A stretch of 64,000 bases of DNA from Camarhynchus parvulus (Eukaryota > Chordata > Aves > Passeriformes > Thraupidae). The notes under the pieces are model-generated. The model was not told the DNA's origin and searched no databases. It saw only the letters and a program-made list of their open reading frames with translations. The stretch lies in the NCBI RefSeq assembly GCF_901933205.1, contig NC_044591.1:1895501-1959500 (forward strand), read 5' to 3'. Within the stretch, counting starts at the first letter, position 1, and each line of letters begins with the position of its first letter. Shown here one piece after another: positions 31,725 through 43,100 of the stretch. The position numbers were made by a program, and so were the translations under genes.

Positions 31725-34700
31725 TCACTGCGTGAAGGTGGACTGCAGCTCCTTGAAGGCTGCCTTCCTCTGCTTCAGCTCCTCTGCCTGCTTCTTCTTC
31801 TCCTCCTGCTCTGCTTTGATCTCCTCCTCAAACCTGCTGGCTTCATTGATGGCTTGTGCCTGTGGATGGAAATGTTCAGCCGTGACCTCCACCAAGCTCT
31901 CCTGCCCACCCCAACATCTCCACCTCCTGCCTACCCATCACCAAACTGCCCTGGTGCATTGCCATCTTGCAATGGGACCTCCTGAGCCCTGCCTCACCTT
32001 GGCCTCAAAGAAGTTCTTGGCGCCTTTCACGCCCTCTGTGGAGACATCGATCTCGGAGAGCCGGGCCAGGGCGTGCAGCCCGCTGTCCTCCTGCAGCTCA
32101 CCCGCTGCTGCCTTCCGGAAAATCAGCAGGAACTGTGAGGGGAGATGGCAGCATTGGCTCCCTGAAGACCTCAAAGCCACCACAGCCACTGCCCACCTTC
32201 TCACCAGCCTGAACAGTGGCTGGGCACATCTCCCTGCCAGCGTGGAGCCTCCTATCCCCTCACCTCTCGAAAACTGAGCTTGCTGTCCAGGTCTTCATCC
32301 ACCTCCTTGATCATGTTCTTCAGTCCCAGGTGTGTCTGTGGAGCCCCCAGCTTCTCCATCATCAGCTTCAGCTCCATCAGGTCAATGAAGCCGTCTTTCC
32401 CTGCGTCATACCTGCAGGATGGTGGCACAATCCTGACACATCACCACGGAGTGCAGAGCCCACACAGCCCCCCACACTGAACCCCCAGCAGCAGACCCCT
32501 GTGTGCTCTCACACTGGCTTGGAAGCAAAGAGGGCTGAGCAAGGACTTGGGCACTCATGGTCTCCGGCAGCTCTCCAGACCACAGGGAGCTGCCTCTGAA
32601 CTGCTAACAACCCCCTGGAGCATTATCCAGGATCGTGCCTGTTTCCATGTGGCACTTGGCAGGAGAAGCTGCCAGGATGCTGCCAAGCCTGCCGCCAGCT
32701 CCCTGTGCCAGGAGCCTGAGCACACGTTCCCCTTGGCTGCAGCATGGGATAGCCACAGGGCTTAGCTCAGTGGGCACTGCTCTCCAGGTCACAGTGAGCT
32801 CTGCTCACTGATGCTACCTACAGACCTGTCAGGAATGCCCCTCCTCAGACTCCTGCCTGTGGCCATGCCACAGTCCCCTCCAGCTTCCCTGCAGCCACCC
32901 TGCTGCTCTCTCCCCTGCCCACTGCCTGTGCACCGTGGGCTGTGCCAGCAGCGTGCTGGCGTGGCACAGCAGGATCTCCACGGGGAGCCAGCACAGAGCC
33001 ACGCTTTGTACAGCTCCACACGTTGTAGGTGGGCAGCTACACACTGCACCCGTTGTGACAAGGCTTTTTTTTTGGTATCTTGTCACTGCAGCAGCCACGC
33101 AGAGCCCCGGCTCCCCATGCTGCAGGTCCGTGACTCATCTGTACCTCCCCTGCTGCTGTTGGCTCCATCTGTGTCTCCAGCAGCACCTTCCTGATCTGCC
33201 AGGGACCCCAAAATGGGGCTGGTCCTGCTCATCCCTGCCTACTGCTGCCATCACCCTCAGAGTGGAGCTGTGGGTACAGATCCCACATGATTTTTGCCTC
33301 TAATCCCCACTTGGAGCATAGGATCATAGAATCATGGAATGGTTTGGGTTAGAACAGACTTTAAAAACCACCTCATTCCCACCCCCTGCCATGGGCAGGG
33401 ACACCTTCCCAGATTGATCCAAGCCCTGTTCAACTGGGCCTTGGACACTTCCATGGATAGGGCAGCCACAGCTTCTCTGGACAACCTGTGCCAGGGCCTC
33501 ACCACTCTCATAGGGATGAACTTCCTCCCAGTATCCAAACTAATCCTGCCCTCTGTCACTTTTGAAGACTTCCCTCCTTGTCCTATCATGCCATGCCCTT
33601 GTCCAAAGTCCTTCTCCATCCTGCATCCCACAGAGCTTCTCTGCAAGGGGTGGGTCGGCTGGCCTGACTGTGCCACTTCATCCCACGCATGCCACCTCCC
33701 CAGATGCAGGGCACTTCCTTTCTCTCAATCCCCTTCTCTGTTTTTTTGGGATACCAGCATCCTGCATCTCCCAAAGGGCACCATCTCCCCCGTGGAGAGC
33801 CAAAACCCTTCCCTGCTTCACTTTATCCTCTACAGCCAGATTGTCACATCCCGAGGACAGCAGCAGCGAGGACAGCGCGGCAGGGCTCTGCTCCAGAGCA
33901 TCCTTCCCTTGGGAAAGCCCCAGCTCCCAAACCTCCCCAGCGGCTCGCAGCCCCGGCGCTGCTCCTTTCGCTGCAGCGAGACGCCGCAGCTGTCAGAGCA
34001 CACACGGAGCTGTCTGCTCCGACCGCCGCTCCCGCCTGCGCGGCGCCGCCACCCGCCCCGCCACCTGCGCCCGGAGCACCGGGCACGGCCACCATCGCCC
34101 CGGCAGCGGCCGCTGTCCCCCCGCGGGCCCCGAGCGCGCTGTCCCCGCCGCAGGCTCCCTCCTGCCCTGCTGCAGTGCTGGGCTCGCTGCCGTGCGCTGC
34201 CGGGGGTGAGAGCCCCCCACGAGGGCACGGGGAGGCTCCGCGCACCGCCAGGGCTGCGGACAGGGCGTGCCTGCACCTCACGCAGCCCCCCAGCCCTGTG
34301 TTACGGGGGTCACCGCCTCCGGCTCCCCAGCTCCTCCGCCTCCCCGCTCGAGTCCGAGCGAGACCACCCGGACGCGGATCCTCCCCCGGTCCCAGACGGG
34401 CTGAGGGTATTGGCATGTGGCAGCCATGCCTTCGCCCGTACCGTATCCCCGCGCCTTCCCGGAGCCGCGCTGTGTCCACGCCTCCTGCACAAAGCACCCA
34501 GCGCGGGATCCATGGGGATGCTCCGGGCTGTCCCGTTCGCCCCTGGCTACTCCCGCGCATACCAGCGTGACCACGGTTCGAGTCACCCCGATTTCTGCCT
34601 CCCCCTGGAAATTTCCAGGGCTGGAGGCTCGCTGCCAGCCCCCCCTTCCCAGGGGCCGAGCTCGTGCTCCGAGTCACGCTCCGCCACGCGTGGTGGCACG

Positions 34701-35623
34701 CAGCGCGGGCAGGGATGCTGAGGACACGCCAGCCTGGCCTCTGCGGCCCCGGCAGCTGCAGGGATGTGGGATCCCTCGGTGATGCGGCAGAAGGAATGTG
34801 AAGGTCCCCGGTCCCCTCTTTCAGACCCCTTTCTCTGGCCTCAGCACCAGGGTACCCCCTCATGGGGGACAGGAGCGTCCTTCTGCGAGAATTTCGGGGC
34901 GCACAGGAACGCGTCCGGCAAGGAGCTGGGGGAAGGTGTCCCCGGCACCAGTCCTGGGAGGGGTTTTGGGAGGAGAGGGGTGTCCCTGGCATCCCTCCTG
35001 AGAGGGGCAGGAGAGGGATCCCTCCTGCAAGGAATTAGAGGTGCCTTGGCATCCCTACTGCACAGAGCTGGGGCGGGGGGAGTCTCCGACAAGGAGCCGG
35101 GGGGATCCCTCCCGCAAGAGGCTGGGGTGCATGGGGGTCCCTCTCAAAAGGAATAGGGGCGTCCCGCCCGCAAGCACGGGGCGGGAGGCGCTGGGACATC
35201 CGCCCTGCCAGAAGCCAGGATGCCGGGATGCAGGAACCGGGATGTCCTGGGTCCCCCGTCCCCCCCGGCGCTGCCATCCGGGGACCCCCCTCTCCCTGTG
35301 CCCCACACTCACTGTCGGAAGAGCCGTTCCATGTCGCGGAGCTGCCGCCGGGAGAACTCGCGGAACTCCCCGGCGGGGCTGAAGACGCGGCGGCCGCTGC
35401 CCCCGGGCGAGCCCTCGCCCACCGCCCGCCCCCGCGGGGCTGCCCGGCGCCGGCCCCGGCCGCGGCCCCCGGCCCCGCCGCCCCTCCGGCTCCTCCGCCG
35501 CCGCCGCCATGGTGCGGTGCCCGGATGGCCGCGCCGCTCCGCCCGCTCCGCCCCGGGGCCGGGCTGCGGCCCCCGGCTCCGCGCCCGCCCCGGGGGGCTC
35601 CGGCTGCCCGCCCCCGTCAGCAT
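31725..35623 (-). CDS. EFHD2: EF-hand domain protein D2 (swiprosin-1)
   Basis: Calcium-binding actin-associated adaptor. Exons: 35313-35623, 32264-32411, 31998-32132, 31725-31859, phase-checked. Exon 1 ends GRRVFSPAGEFREFSRR as in other EFHD2/EFHD1 proteins. Exon 2 holds EF-hand 1 (DAGKDGFIDLME) and EF-hand 2 (DEDLDSKLSFRE), both with canonical ligand positions. Exon 3 (LLIFRKAAAGELQEDSGL, LSEIDVSTEGVKGAKNFFEAK) and exon 4, a charged coiled coil ending KELQSTFTQ, match EFHD2. With the in-frame ATG at 35623 the product is 242 residues (human 240), but that N-terminus is Arg/Pro-rich and unlike EFHD2. An ATG with a better Kozak context at 35510 is out of frame with the rest by one base. The N-terminal part is therefore uncertain. 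Confidence 0.88.
33318..33640 (-). mobile_element. CR1 LINE fragment, EFHD2 intron 1
   Basis: Contains the inverted CR1 3' end (ATAGAATCATGGAATGGTTTGG) and the CR1 blocks CCATGGGCAGGGACACCTT and CTCTGGACAACCTGTGCCAG. Truncated at its 5' end, as usual. Confidence 0.9.
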
Positions 35624-35720
35624 CGCCGGCCCGACGGCGCCCGCCCGGCTCCCGCACCGGCCCCGGGGGTTCCCCTCCCCGCCGCCTCCATCAGCCATCA
35701 CCGTCCCCTCAGACCCCCTC
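33850..35720. promoter_or_regulatory. CpG-rich promoter region and first intron of EFHD2
   Basis: Very GC-rich, with dense CpG at 33960-34400 and above all at 35330-35660 around exon 1. No TATA box is evident, as in broadly expressed genes. Long ORFs here are a by-product of base composition. Confidence 0.65.
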
Positions 35721-35769
35721 CCCTCCACCGGCAGCATCCGCAGGGCTCATCAATCCCCCGGCGGGACCA

Positions 35770-35872
35770 GCCTGGGATGATCCTTAGGGCCCGGCATCAC
35801 CATACCTCGGTGGGATCCCCCCAGACCATCTTTAGGGTCCCTTTCAACCCAAACCAACCCATGATTCTATGA
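35770..35872 (+). mobile_element. CR1 LINE 3' end
   Basis: Ends CCCTTTCAACCC...CCATGATTCTATGAG, the CR1 3' terminus, plus orientation, just upstream of the EFHD2 promoter. Confidence 0.8.
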
Positions 35873-35879
35873 GTCCATA

Positions 35880-37103
35880 GGCTCGAAGGAGGGTACGGGG
35901 AGTCTGGTACATTCACAACCACCCGTGCTCTTGCCATCTCCATCCATTCCTGATCCAGAGTTTGCCAAGGGTGGCATGGAGAGGACACACAGACTCGTGG
36001 AGCAGCCCAACATCTCCAGATACACCTGCAGAGGATGCCCACAGCAGCACCTTTAACCTACTCAAGCCTACAAGGTCATGCTTTGTCCCAAAGTAAACCC
36101 AGGCATTCACACAGGGAAGCATCCAGCTTCTCCCAGCACAGGGAGCAGGAAAACCAGGCCACACCAATGCCCAGAGCCCCACTAGGTATTGGCCACCGAG
36201 CACACATGGGTGCTTTGCATGCCCAGAGACGATGCAGCCCTGCATCAGCCCACTGCAGCCCTCTGCTTCCAGACCTTTTTTATCCTATTAAAAAATAAAG
36301 ACCAAGAAACTGCAGTGGGGCTTTGCTCACATCCAAATTATCCTCAGCTGAAGGGGTCTGCAGAGGACTTAGCACAGGGACTGCTCCGAGCGGTGCTGAG
36401 GCACAGCAGCTGCAGGGATGATGTGCTGGAGCTGCCTATTGCCTGCAGGAACCCCCTCCCCAAAACACTGCTGCCCCCCAAAATCCAGGGTCTGCTCTCA
36501 CCTTTGTTAATGATCAGAATCAGTAAGTGAGTGCCTGTGCCATCACCCCACCCCACAGGCATGTCGCTCCCATCTCCCCAGCTCGTCCTCATGCTGCTGC
36601 AGTAGTGGTGTGGCTGACATAGGTCCTCTTCTTCCCCCTTCCCAGGTGGCAGGTCCAGCATTCCTGGGGTGTTCCAGGAACTCCAGAATTCCGTACTGCA
36701 TCGTGCCTTATGTTCCAGTCTCCCCATGACACGATGGAGACTGGAGGACACAGGATTGCAAGGGATATTCAAGCCATGTTGGCTTCATGTGCTTGAGGCC
36801 ACTTCAGCAAGGACAGGACATGCCCCCCACAACTGACTTCACACGTCACTGGGCTGTATTCACACAAATACACACACACATGTACACTGGATATATCCTC
36901 ACCACCTTTTCCATTGCCATAAAACCCACCACACTCTATGGGACATGGACTGTGGGAAAGTCAGGTCCTACATTGCACAGTCACACCAGTGTGCCCAGGA
37001 GCTACAGGATACAAACTGGAGCTCCTCAAAATGCACCCTCACCTTGTGCCACCCCCACCCTGACAGAGTCCACAGCGATGATGTTCCTACTGCAGACCAC
37101 CCC
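35880..37103. other. Intergenic between EFHD2 and FHAD1
   Basis: About 1.2 kb between the EFHD2 promoter and the FHAD1 stop codon. It should include the FHAD1 3' UTR, but no clear AATAAA on the minus strand was found. No other gene seen. Confidence 0.5.
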
Positions 37104-40100
37104 CTAGTGAAGGTCCCTGTGGTGCTGCTCCCATGAGCTTCCCAATTTGGCAGCACCTGCCATGCACCCCTTGGCCTTCAGCTTGCCCAAGCAGAGAGTC
37201 TTTGTGGCTCCAGGCTGCAGAACAGAGACAACAGACACAGCATTGACCTCGAGAGCTCAGCATGAACTGCTCCTCTCCCTCACTCTCATACATGGTGCAA
37301 ACCCATCGCTACAGGTGTCTGCACCTCCCCAACCTCATCAAGGGATGTGGCCACGATGCTGCGGCTGAGCACTGGGGGCCTGGAACCTCCAGCCTCTTGG
37401 GATGGTCCAACTGACCACTCTGTGGATGGTTCCCAACAGGTGGAGCTGGCTGTTGTACAAAGAGCAGGAGTTGGGTGTTGCCTTCTCACCTTGTGCCTTT
37501 TGGCCGCTTGCCGCAGCCTCTTCTCCTGATCCAGCTGGAGCTGCATCCTCTCCAGAGCCTCTCGCAGCAGAGCCTTCTCTTCTGCCTCCCTGTGGGCTTC
37601 ATCTTCCAGGTTGGACATCTCCTCCTGACACCTCCGCAGGGAAGCCTGGCTCTGCCTGTGCAAAACAGGAGGGGAGGATTCTGTTGGTCTTTCCCCTTAC
37701 CAACGCCCTGACCCTCAGCTGTGCTCTCCCACGCCTTCCTTGGTCCTGCTGACACGGTCCCTCTGCCCCAGCTGATGCTGCTGCTGTCCCAGGCTCCAGC
37801 CACCCAGGACAAGGGAACCTGGCAAGGCTTTCCTGGCTCTGACACTGCTCAACTGCGTGAGGCTGCAGAAGGTAGCACTGCAGAGAACTGGGAGATGCAC
37901 TCCTCTTGACATTTGACTTTTGTACCGTGGCCATAGACACAGACACAGGACTCAGCAGTGTCATGTCACTTCTTGCCCCAAGCTCCCTGTCACTTGGCAT
38001 CCAAGGACCAGGTCTTGTTCATAACCCTGGTTTTCCATACCTGAGCTGCTCCACACTTCCCTCATAATCTTTCAGGACTTCTTCTTTCCTTTCCAGGCGA
38101 ACCTGGAGGTTCCTGATCTTTTTGTACAACAGCTCCAGGGCCTTCTGTCTCTGCAGTCCCACTTCTGCCCTTCTCTCCTGAGGAAGGTGCTGCAGAGGCT
38201 GCATTCCTGATAGCTCCTTCATCTCCACCAGGCTTCCCAGAGCACTGATTACATCAAGGTACTGTGGGAAGAAGAGGGAATGCATTATTTACCAGGTCTG
38301 CTGCATTCCATCACGCTGCTCAGCCATCTGCTTTCTGTCTGCTTTCCTGAGGACATGACAGTGTCCCAAGGAAAGTAGGTTTGCATCTCATTCCCAGCTG
38401 CACAGCTCAATGGGATTGGATTGCTTCCTTTTCTAAGATGACTGTTTTTCCTGCTGGGTGTTTCCCTGCATTTTTGGAGGGAAGAAACCCCCTTGCACAA
38501 CCCACCAGTTGTGCTACCCATGGACCCCTTCCCTGGCAGCTCCCTCCATTGCTCCCCAGCCTCTCTGATGTACCATGGCATGTTTTGGGGTCCCAGGATG
38601 TCCTGGCAGACACACAATGTGCTCTGGGCCATAGAATAGTTTAGATTGGAAGGGAAATTTAAAGGTCATCAAACCAATCCCCCCTGCCATGGACAGAGGT
38701 GACTTTAACTGGACCACAGAGCAGTTCATCTTCAATATTCCTGCAGCATCCTGATGTGACACACCTCTGAAATGTTTTCAAAAAACATCTAAACTCTACA
38801 CACTCTGGGCATGTACACACACTCTACACCATTTACCACATCTATCCCTGACATACCATCTTCTCACCCAAGTCTGTTGCCTCAGCCATTTCCAAGCTCA
38901 CTGTGCTGTTGGTCATCCTGAGTGAGCTCCCATTAGGAACATGGTCAGGAACCTGCAAAGACAGGGAAAGACCCATGGAGCCCATGTTGGGCCTGGCTTT
39001 TGGTCAAGTGGCCTTGTGCCTCCCTTTCACCCCACGGGAAAACCACCCCAGTATTGCTGTGGTCCCAAGCCTCCCACCCCGCTCAGCCCACGGCACCCCT
39101 GGTGCTGCTCCAACAGCACCAGGCAATGTGCTGGTCCTGATGGAGCTGCCACCCTCTGCAGGAACACTGCCTGCCATCCATCAGCTGCATCTCCTACCCT
39201 GACTTCTCATGTAGCAGCTCTGAAAACCTATTTCTCCCTTTCCCAGGGTGCACTTTCCAAACAAAGTCACAGTCATTACAAACTACACACTGCCTTCCTA
39301 CCTTGCCAGCCCTCAGTTTTTCTCCCAACACAGGAGCAGGTTCCAGCTCAAGACCTCTTTGTTGGACGATTTTCTCTCGTAAGTCTTCCATCCAGACCAC
39401 CAGTGGCTCTGAATCGCTCTTCACAGCACCTGGAGGCAAACAAGCAGCTGCCAAATTGTTCCACTCTCTACACAACTCTGAGGCTGCCCAGCTTTCCCAG
39501 CCTCCCTGTGAGGGTGGGGAGGCCCTCGCACAGGCTGCCCAGAGAAGCTGTGGCTGCTTCATCCCTGGAAGTGCCCAAGGCCGGGCTGGACAGGGCTTGG
39601 AGAAACCTGGGATAGTGGCAGGTGTCCCATGGCAGGGAGCAGAACAAGATGGTCCTTAAAGTCTCTTCCAACCCAAACCATTCCATAGTTCTGGGAGAGC
39701 CCTGCTCACCTGAGCACTGTCTCTTCTCCAGCATCTTCACTCTCTCCCGGAGCTCGGCCAAACCTTCTTTCTGGCGCTGGATCGTTTCCTCGTGCCTGAG
39801 GCCTCGGCACTTCGCACCGAGCTCAGCCAAGTCTGGTGGTGGCTCCTGAAAGAAGACAGCTTCTGCCCAGTCTGCATCTGGCACAGCACAAGCTCAATGT
39901 AAACACAGCCTTGCTGCCAGACACTGGGCACTTGGCACAAGAACAAAGCCTGGGGAGCATCTCCAGGGACTGGGGGGTATAGGAGACTTGTCAGTGACCT
40001 CCTTCCTGCTCTGCTGTGCCATGGTCAGGATATGAACCCTGCAAATGCTCTGGAGAGGGTTGGTGCACAGCTCTGAACAGCCATGTTGGCGTTTTCCCCT

Positions 40101-43100
40101 CGTCGTTTGCACCACCAGAGAGCGTTTGCCATCTACACACAGACACCGGTGCACTTCAGAGAGTGTCCCTACACAGACTTGGACATCACTCTCTACATGT
40201 GCCCTGCCTCCCCCAGCCCCATCCAGATCCCCACATTATGACAAACATCCAAAAAATCCGTGATGGGGCTAGGGCCACAGGACTGATGATGGCTGCAGAC
40301 CCCCAGCTCTGGCCTGGCTGCTGTCACCCCACATCTCTGCCCATGACTGGCACCCCCAGCACTGGGATCTCGCCCTCCCCATCAGGGAATGTGGAGCAGC
40401 ACGGGCAGTGCCTCCCGCCCCCCATCAGCTGGCTGTGAGTCACAGCGCCCCCGCAGCCAGCCGGCCTCGCTGGCACGCTGCTGGCTGCCACCTTCGCTGT
40501 ACAGAATGTACAATTCCCACAGCCCCTCCATCTGCTGCTGCCACCACCTGCCAGTTCTTCCCTTTTCCAGCCTCGGGAAAATCAAACAGGGATTTGGCAC
40601 AGGAGAATGAGGAGCGTTTCTTCCTGTCCTGTGCAACAAGCTGCCCCTACTTCTGCACATCCAACCCTAGAACTGGTTCTGCACTACCTGCACGGCCAGT
40701 ATCCACAGCTCGGCAAGCTGGGAAAAGGAAGGAATGCTTGCATGTTGCTGTTCCCTCTAATTGGCAATTAACGCAGCCATTAGCACGCACAACACTTGGT
40801 GGTTCCAAAGTGCTGTGCAAACATCAGCTCATCAACCAGCAGCAGCCTGGTGGGGGCTGTGGGTTCCCCGGATCAGAGGCAGCACAGGCAGCCCTGGCTC
40901 GGGAAGGGTGCCCGGCCATGCCACCCTCGGGCCAGGGCAGGGCAGCTCCAGGCTTGGCTCTCACCGTGCTGCCGAGAAACACCACGTGCCATCAGTGCTC
41001 TTGGCAAACCCACACCTCGGTGCTCTCCATGAGCACTCACCCTCTGGGAGGCTTCACTCAGCTGCACTGGTGTCCTGGGAGCATCCTCTGTGTTCTCCAG
41101 TGTTTGTTGGGAGGCATCCCTCAGCACCTGGCAGCGCCTTTGGGCTTGGCTGTGTGGAGAGACAAGAAGTTGTGGGACCCCATGATGGATGAAGGGGACC
41201 CAAACAGCTTGTGGAGAGCAGCACCCTGGGCACCCACTGATGACTACCATGGTGTGGGTGGGAACACTCGCTTAGATACAAGTGCCTGAGTAACAGATCT
41301 ACTGGCATGAGCTCCACTAAACCCCCATTTCAGTTCTGGTGTCATGGATTCAGAGCTGAACTTCATCCTGATATTCTCACATGTGCCTTTTGCTCTGAGG
41401 AAAACCCTAAACACCATCAGCTGCTGGGGACACACAGAGTGGCATCCGTGAAGCCTTGGGTGATGTCAGGGTGTACCTTAATTCTTCAGCTGCTGCTCTC
41501 AGGGCCTGATCCTTCTCCTCCACAAGGTTGGACATCTCTGATAGCTTCTCCTGGAGCTGGTTCACTTCCCACTCCCGGTGTTTCAGCTGCCTCTGGCTGT
41601 GCTCCAGCTCCACCTTCTGCTCTTCACTCAGCTCCCCTAAGCACAGAACAGCCTCGTGGGATGCTGGCTGACTCATCACCCACTCCTGGGGGATCTGCAG
41701 CTGGTGCACCCTCATGGGAGCAACAATGGGGCTCATCCCTGCAGAGTCCTGCCCTTGACAGCTGCCCTCAGATCCTGGGCCAAGCCAACAGGACATGCTG
41801 CTTTACTAAATCCCAGTCTCTTTGTGGAGGTACAAGCCAGGGCAATTCCTTGCTGTGGCAATTTCCTTCAGACTGAAGGAGGACAGGTCACCAGCATTTT
41901 CTGACTTGCAGTTTTTGACTCCACATATTCCTCGTGGGCTCTGTCCTCATGTTCACAGCCCTGCCCATGGAGGAATTCCAGGCAAGGCTTTCCCAGTCCA
42001 CTGGCTTAGAACATCTTCAGCTCCAAGAAGTTCACCAGTGTGATTTTGAGCTCAGTTTTGTCTACCTGCTCTTCCCCTGATTATTCTGCTCTCTCACTGT
42101 CACTGCTATTACTTAGCCAAGGATGGGGAGAAATTCTGCTTCCCAAAGGGAACAGACTGCTTGCTTTGCCCCCAGCAGGAAAAGGCATTGCCTAAGAATT
42201 GTGACATCAATTTCCTGTGATCTGTGTGTGCTTGGAGGAGGATGGGGACGATGGCAGGCACACAGTGCACATCACTCACCTCTCATGTCCGACATCCTGG
42301 CTCTGGTTTCTGACAGCTCCCTGCTGAGCCTGCTGATGACTGCCTTCTTTTCCAGGAGCGTGCCCTGCACCACTGCCAGCTCCTCCTGTAGCTTCCTGGG
42401 AAAGATCAGTGCAGATCTCACAGCCATCAGGAAACCTCACTGCAGGGAGCCCATGCATGCCTTCCTGTGCTGCATTCCTCCTTAATATTTTATTATTTGA
42501 TTCTGTTTTTACCTGCCTTTTGGTCCCCTGGGGTCACCCTGTGGTGTGGGATTGGCCACACCACTTGCTGTCACCTGGAGCCATCCAGAGGGGATGGCAG
42601 ATTGTCTTGTGCTGTTTGGCATCACTTTGATGCTCTTTGCCCTTAGAATCACTTCAGCCTAGCAAAGGGACTCAAGTCCTGTCCCAGACCAAAAAGATCT
42701 TGGGACAAGTGGCGTTGGACTTCCTTAGGCTCTCCCAAGTGGTCCCTGCCCTTCTCTAAGCATCTCTGATCACCATCAGTGAGTGCTGCTCACCTCAGAC
42801 AAACATGAGACTCCATGGCAGGACAAATCTCCAGCCAAGCTCCCGATGCTGAGCTGTGGGCATCACACTGAAGTCCTAAAGGACAGACAAAAAAAAAAGG
42901 CCTATTACTTCTTTGTAACACTTACATGCTTGTTGCTTCTGCTACACTAATAATTTCCTTCATGTGGCAGCTCTGAGGACTGTCTCTTTGGGAAACCCGT
43001 GTCCCTGAGAGCCCAGTTCCAAGGCCAACCGGACAATTCTTGACATTCAGCCTTGATTGGGATTGCTTCTGTCTTGGAGAAGCCCAAAGCATGCCAGTCT

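Noticed and set aside
33339..34721. 460-codon plus-strand ORF
   Set aside because: Runs through a CR1 fragment and the GC-rich EFHD2 first intron, antisense to EFHD2; low-complexity Pro/Arg/Ser translation and no domain.
35313..35510. EFHD2 start at ATG 35510
   Set aside because: Not used for the model because it is out of frame with the conserved part of exon 1; kept as a finding.
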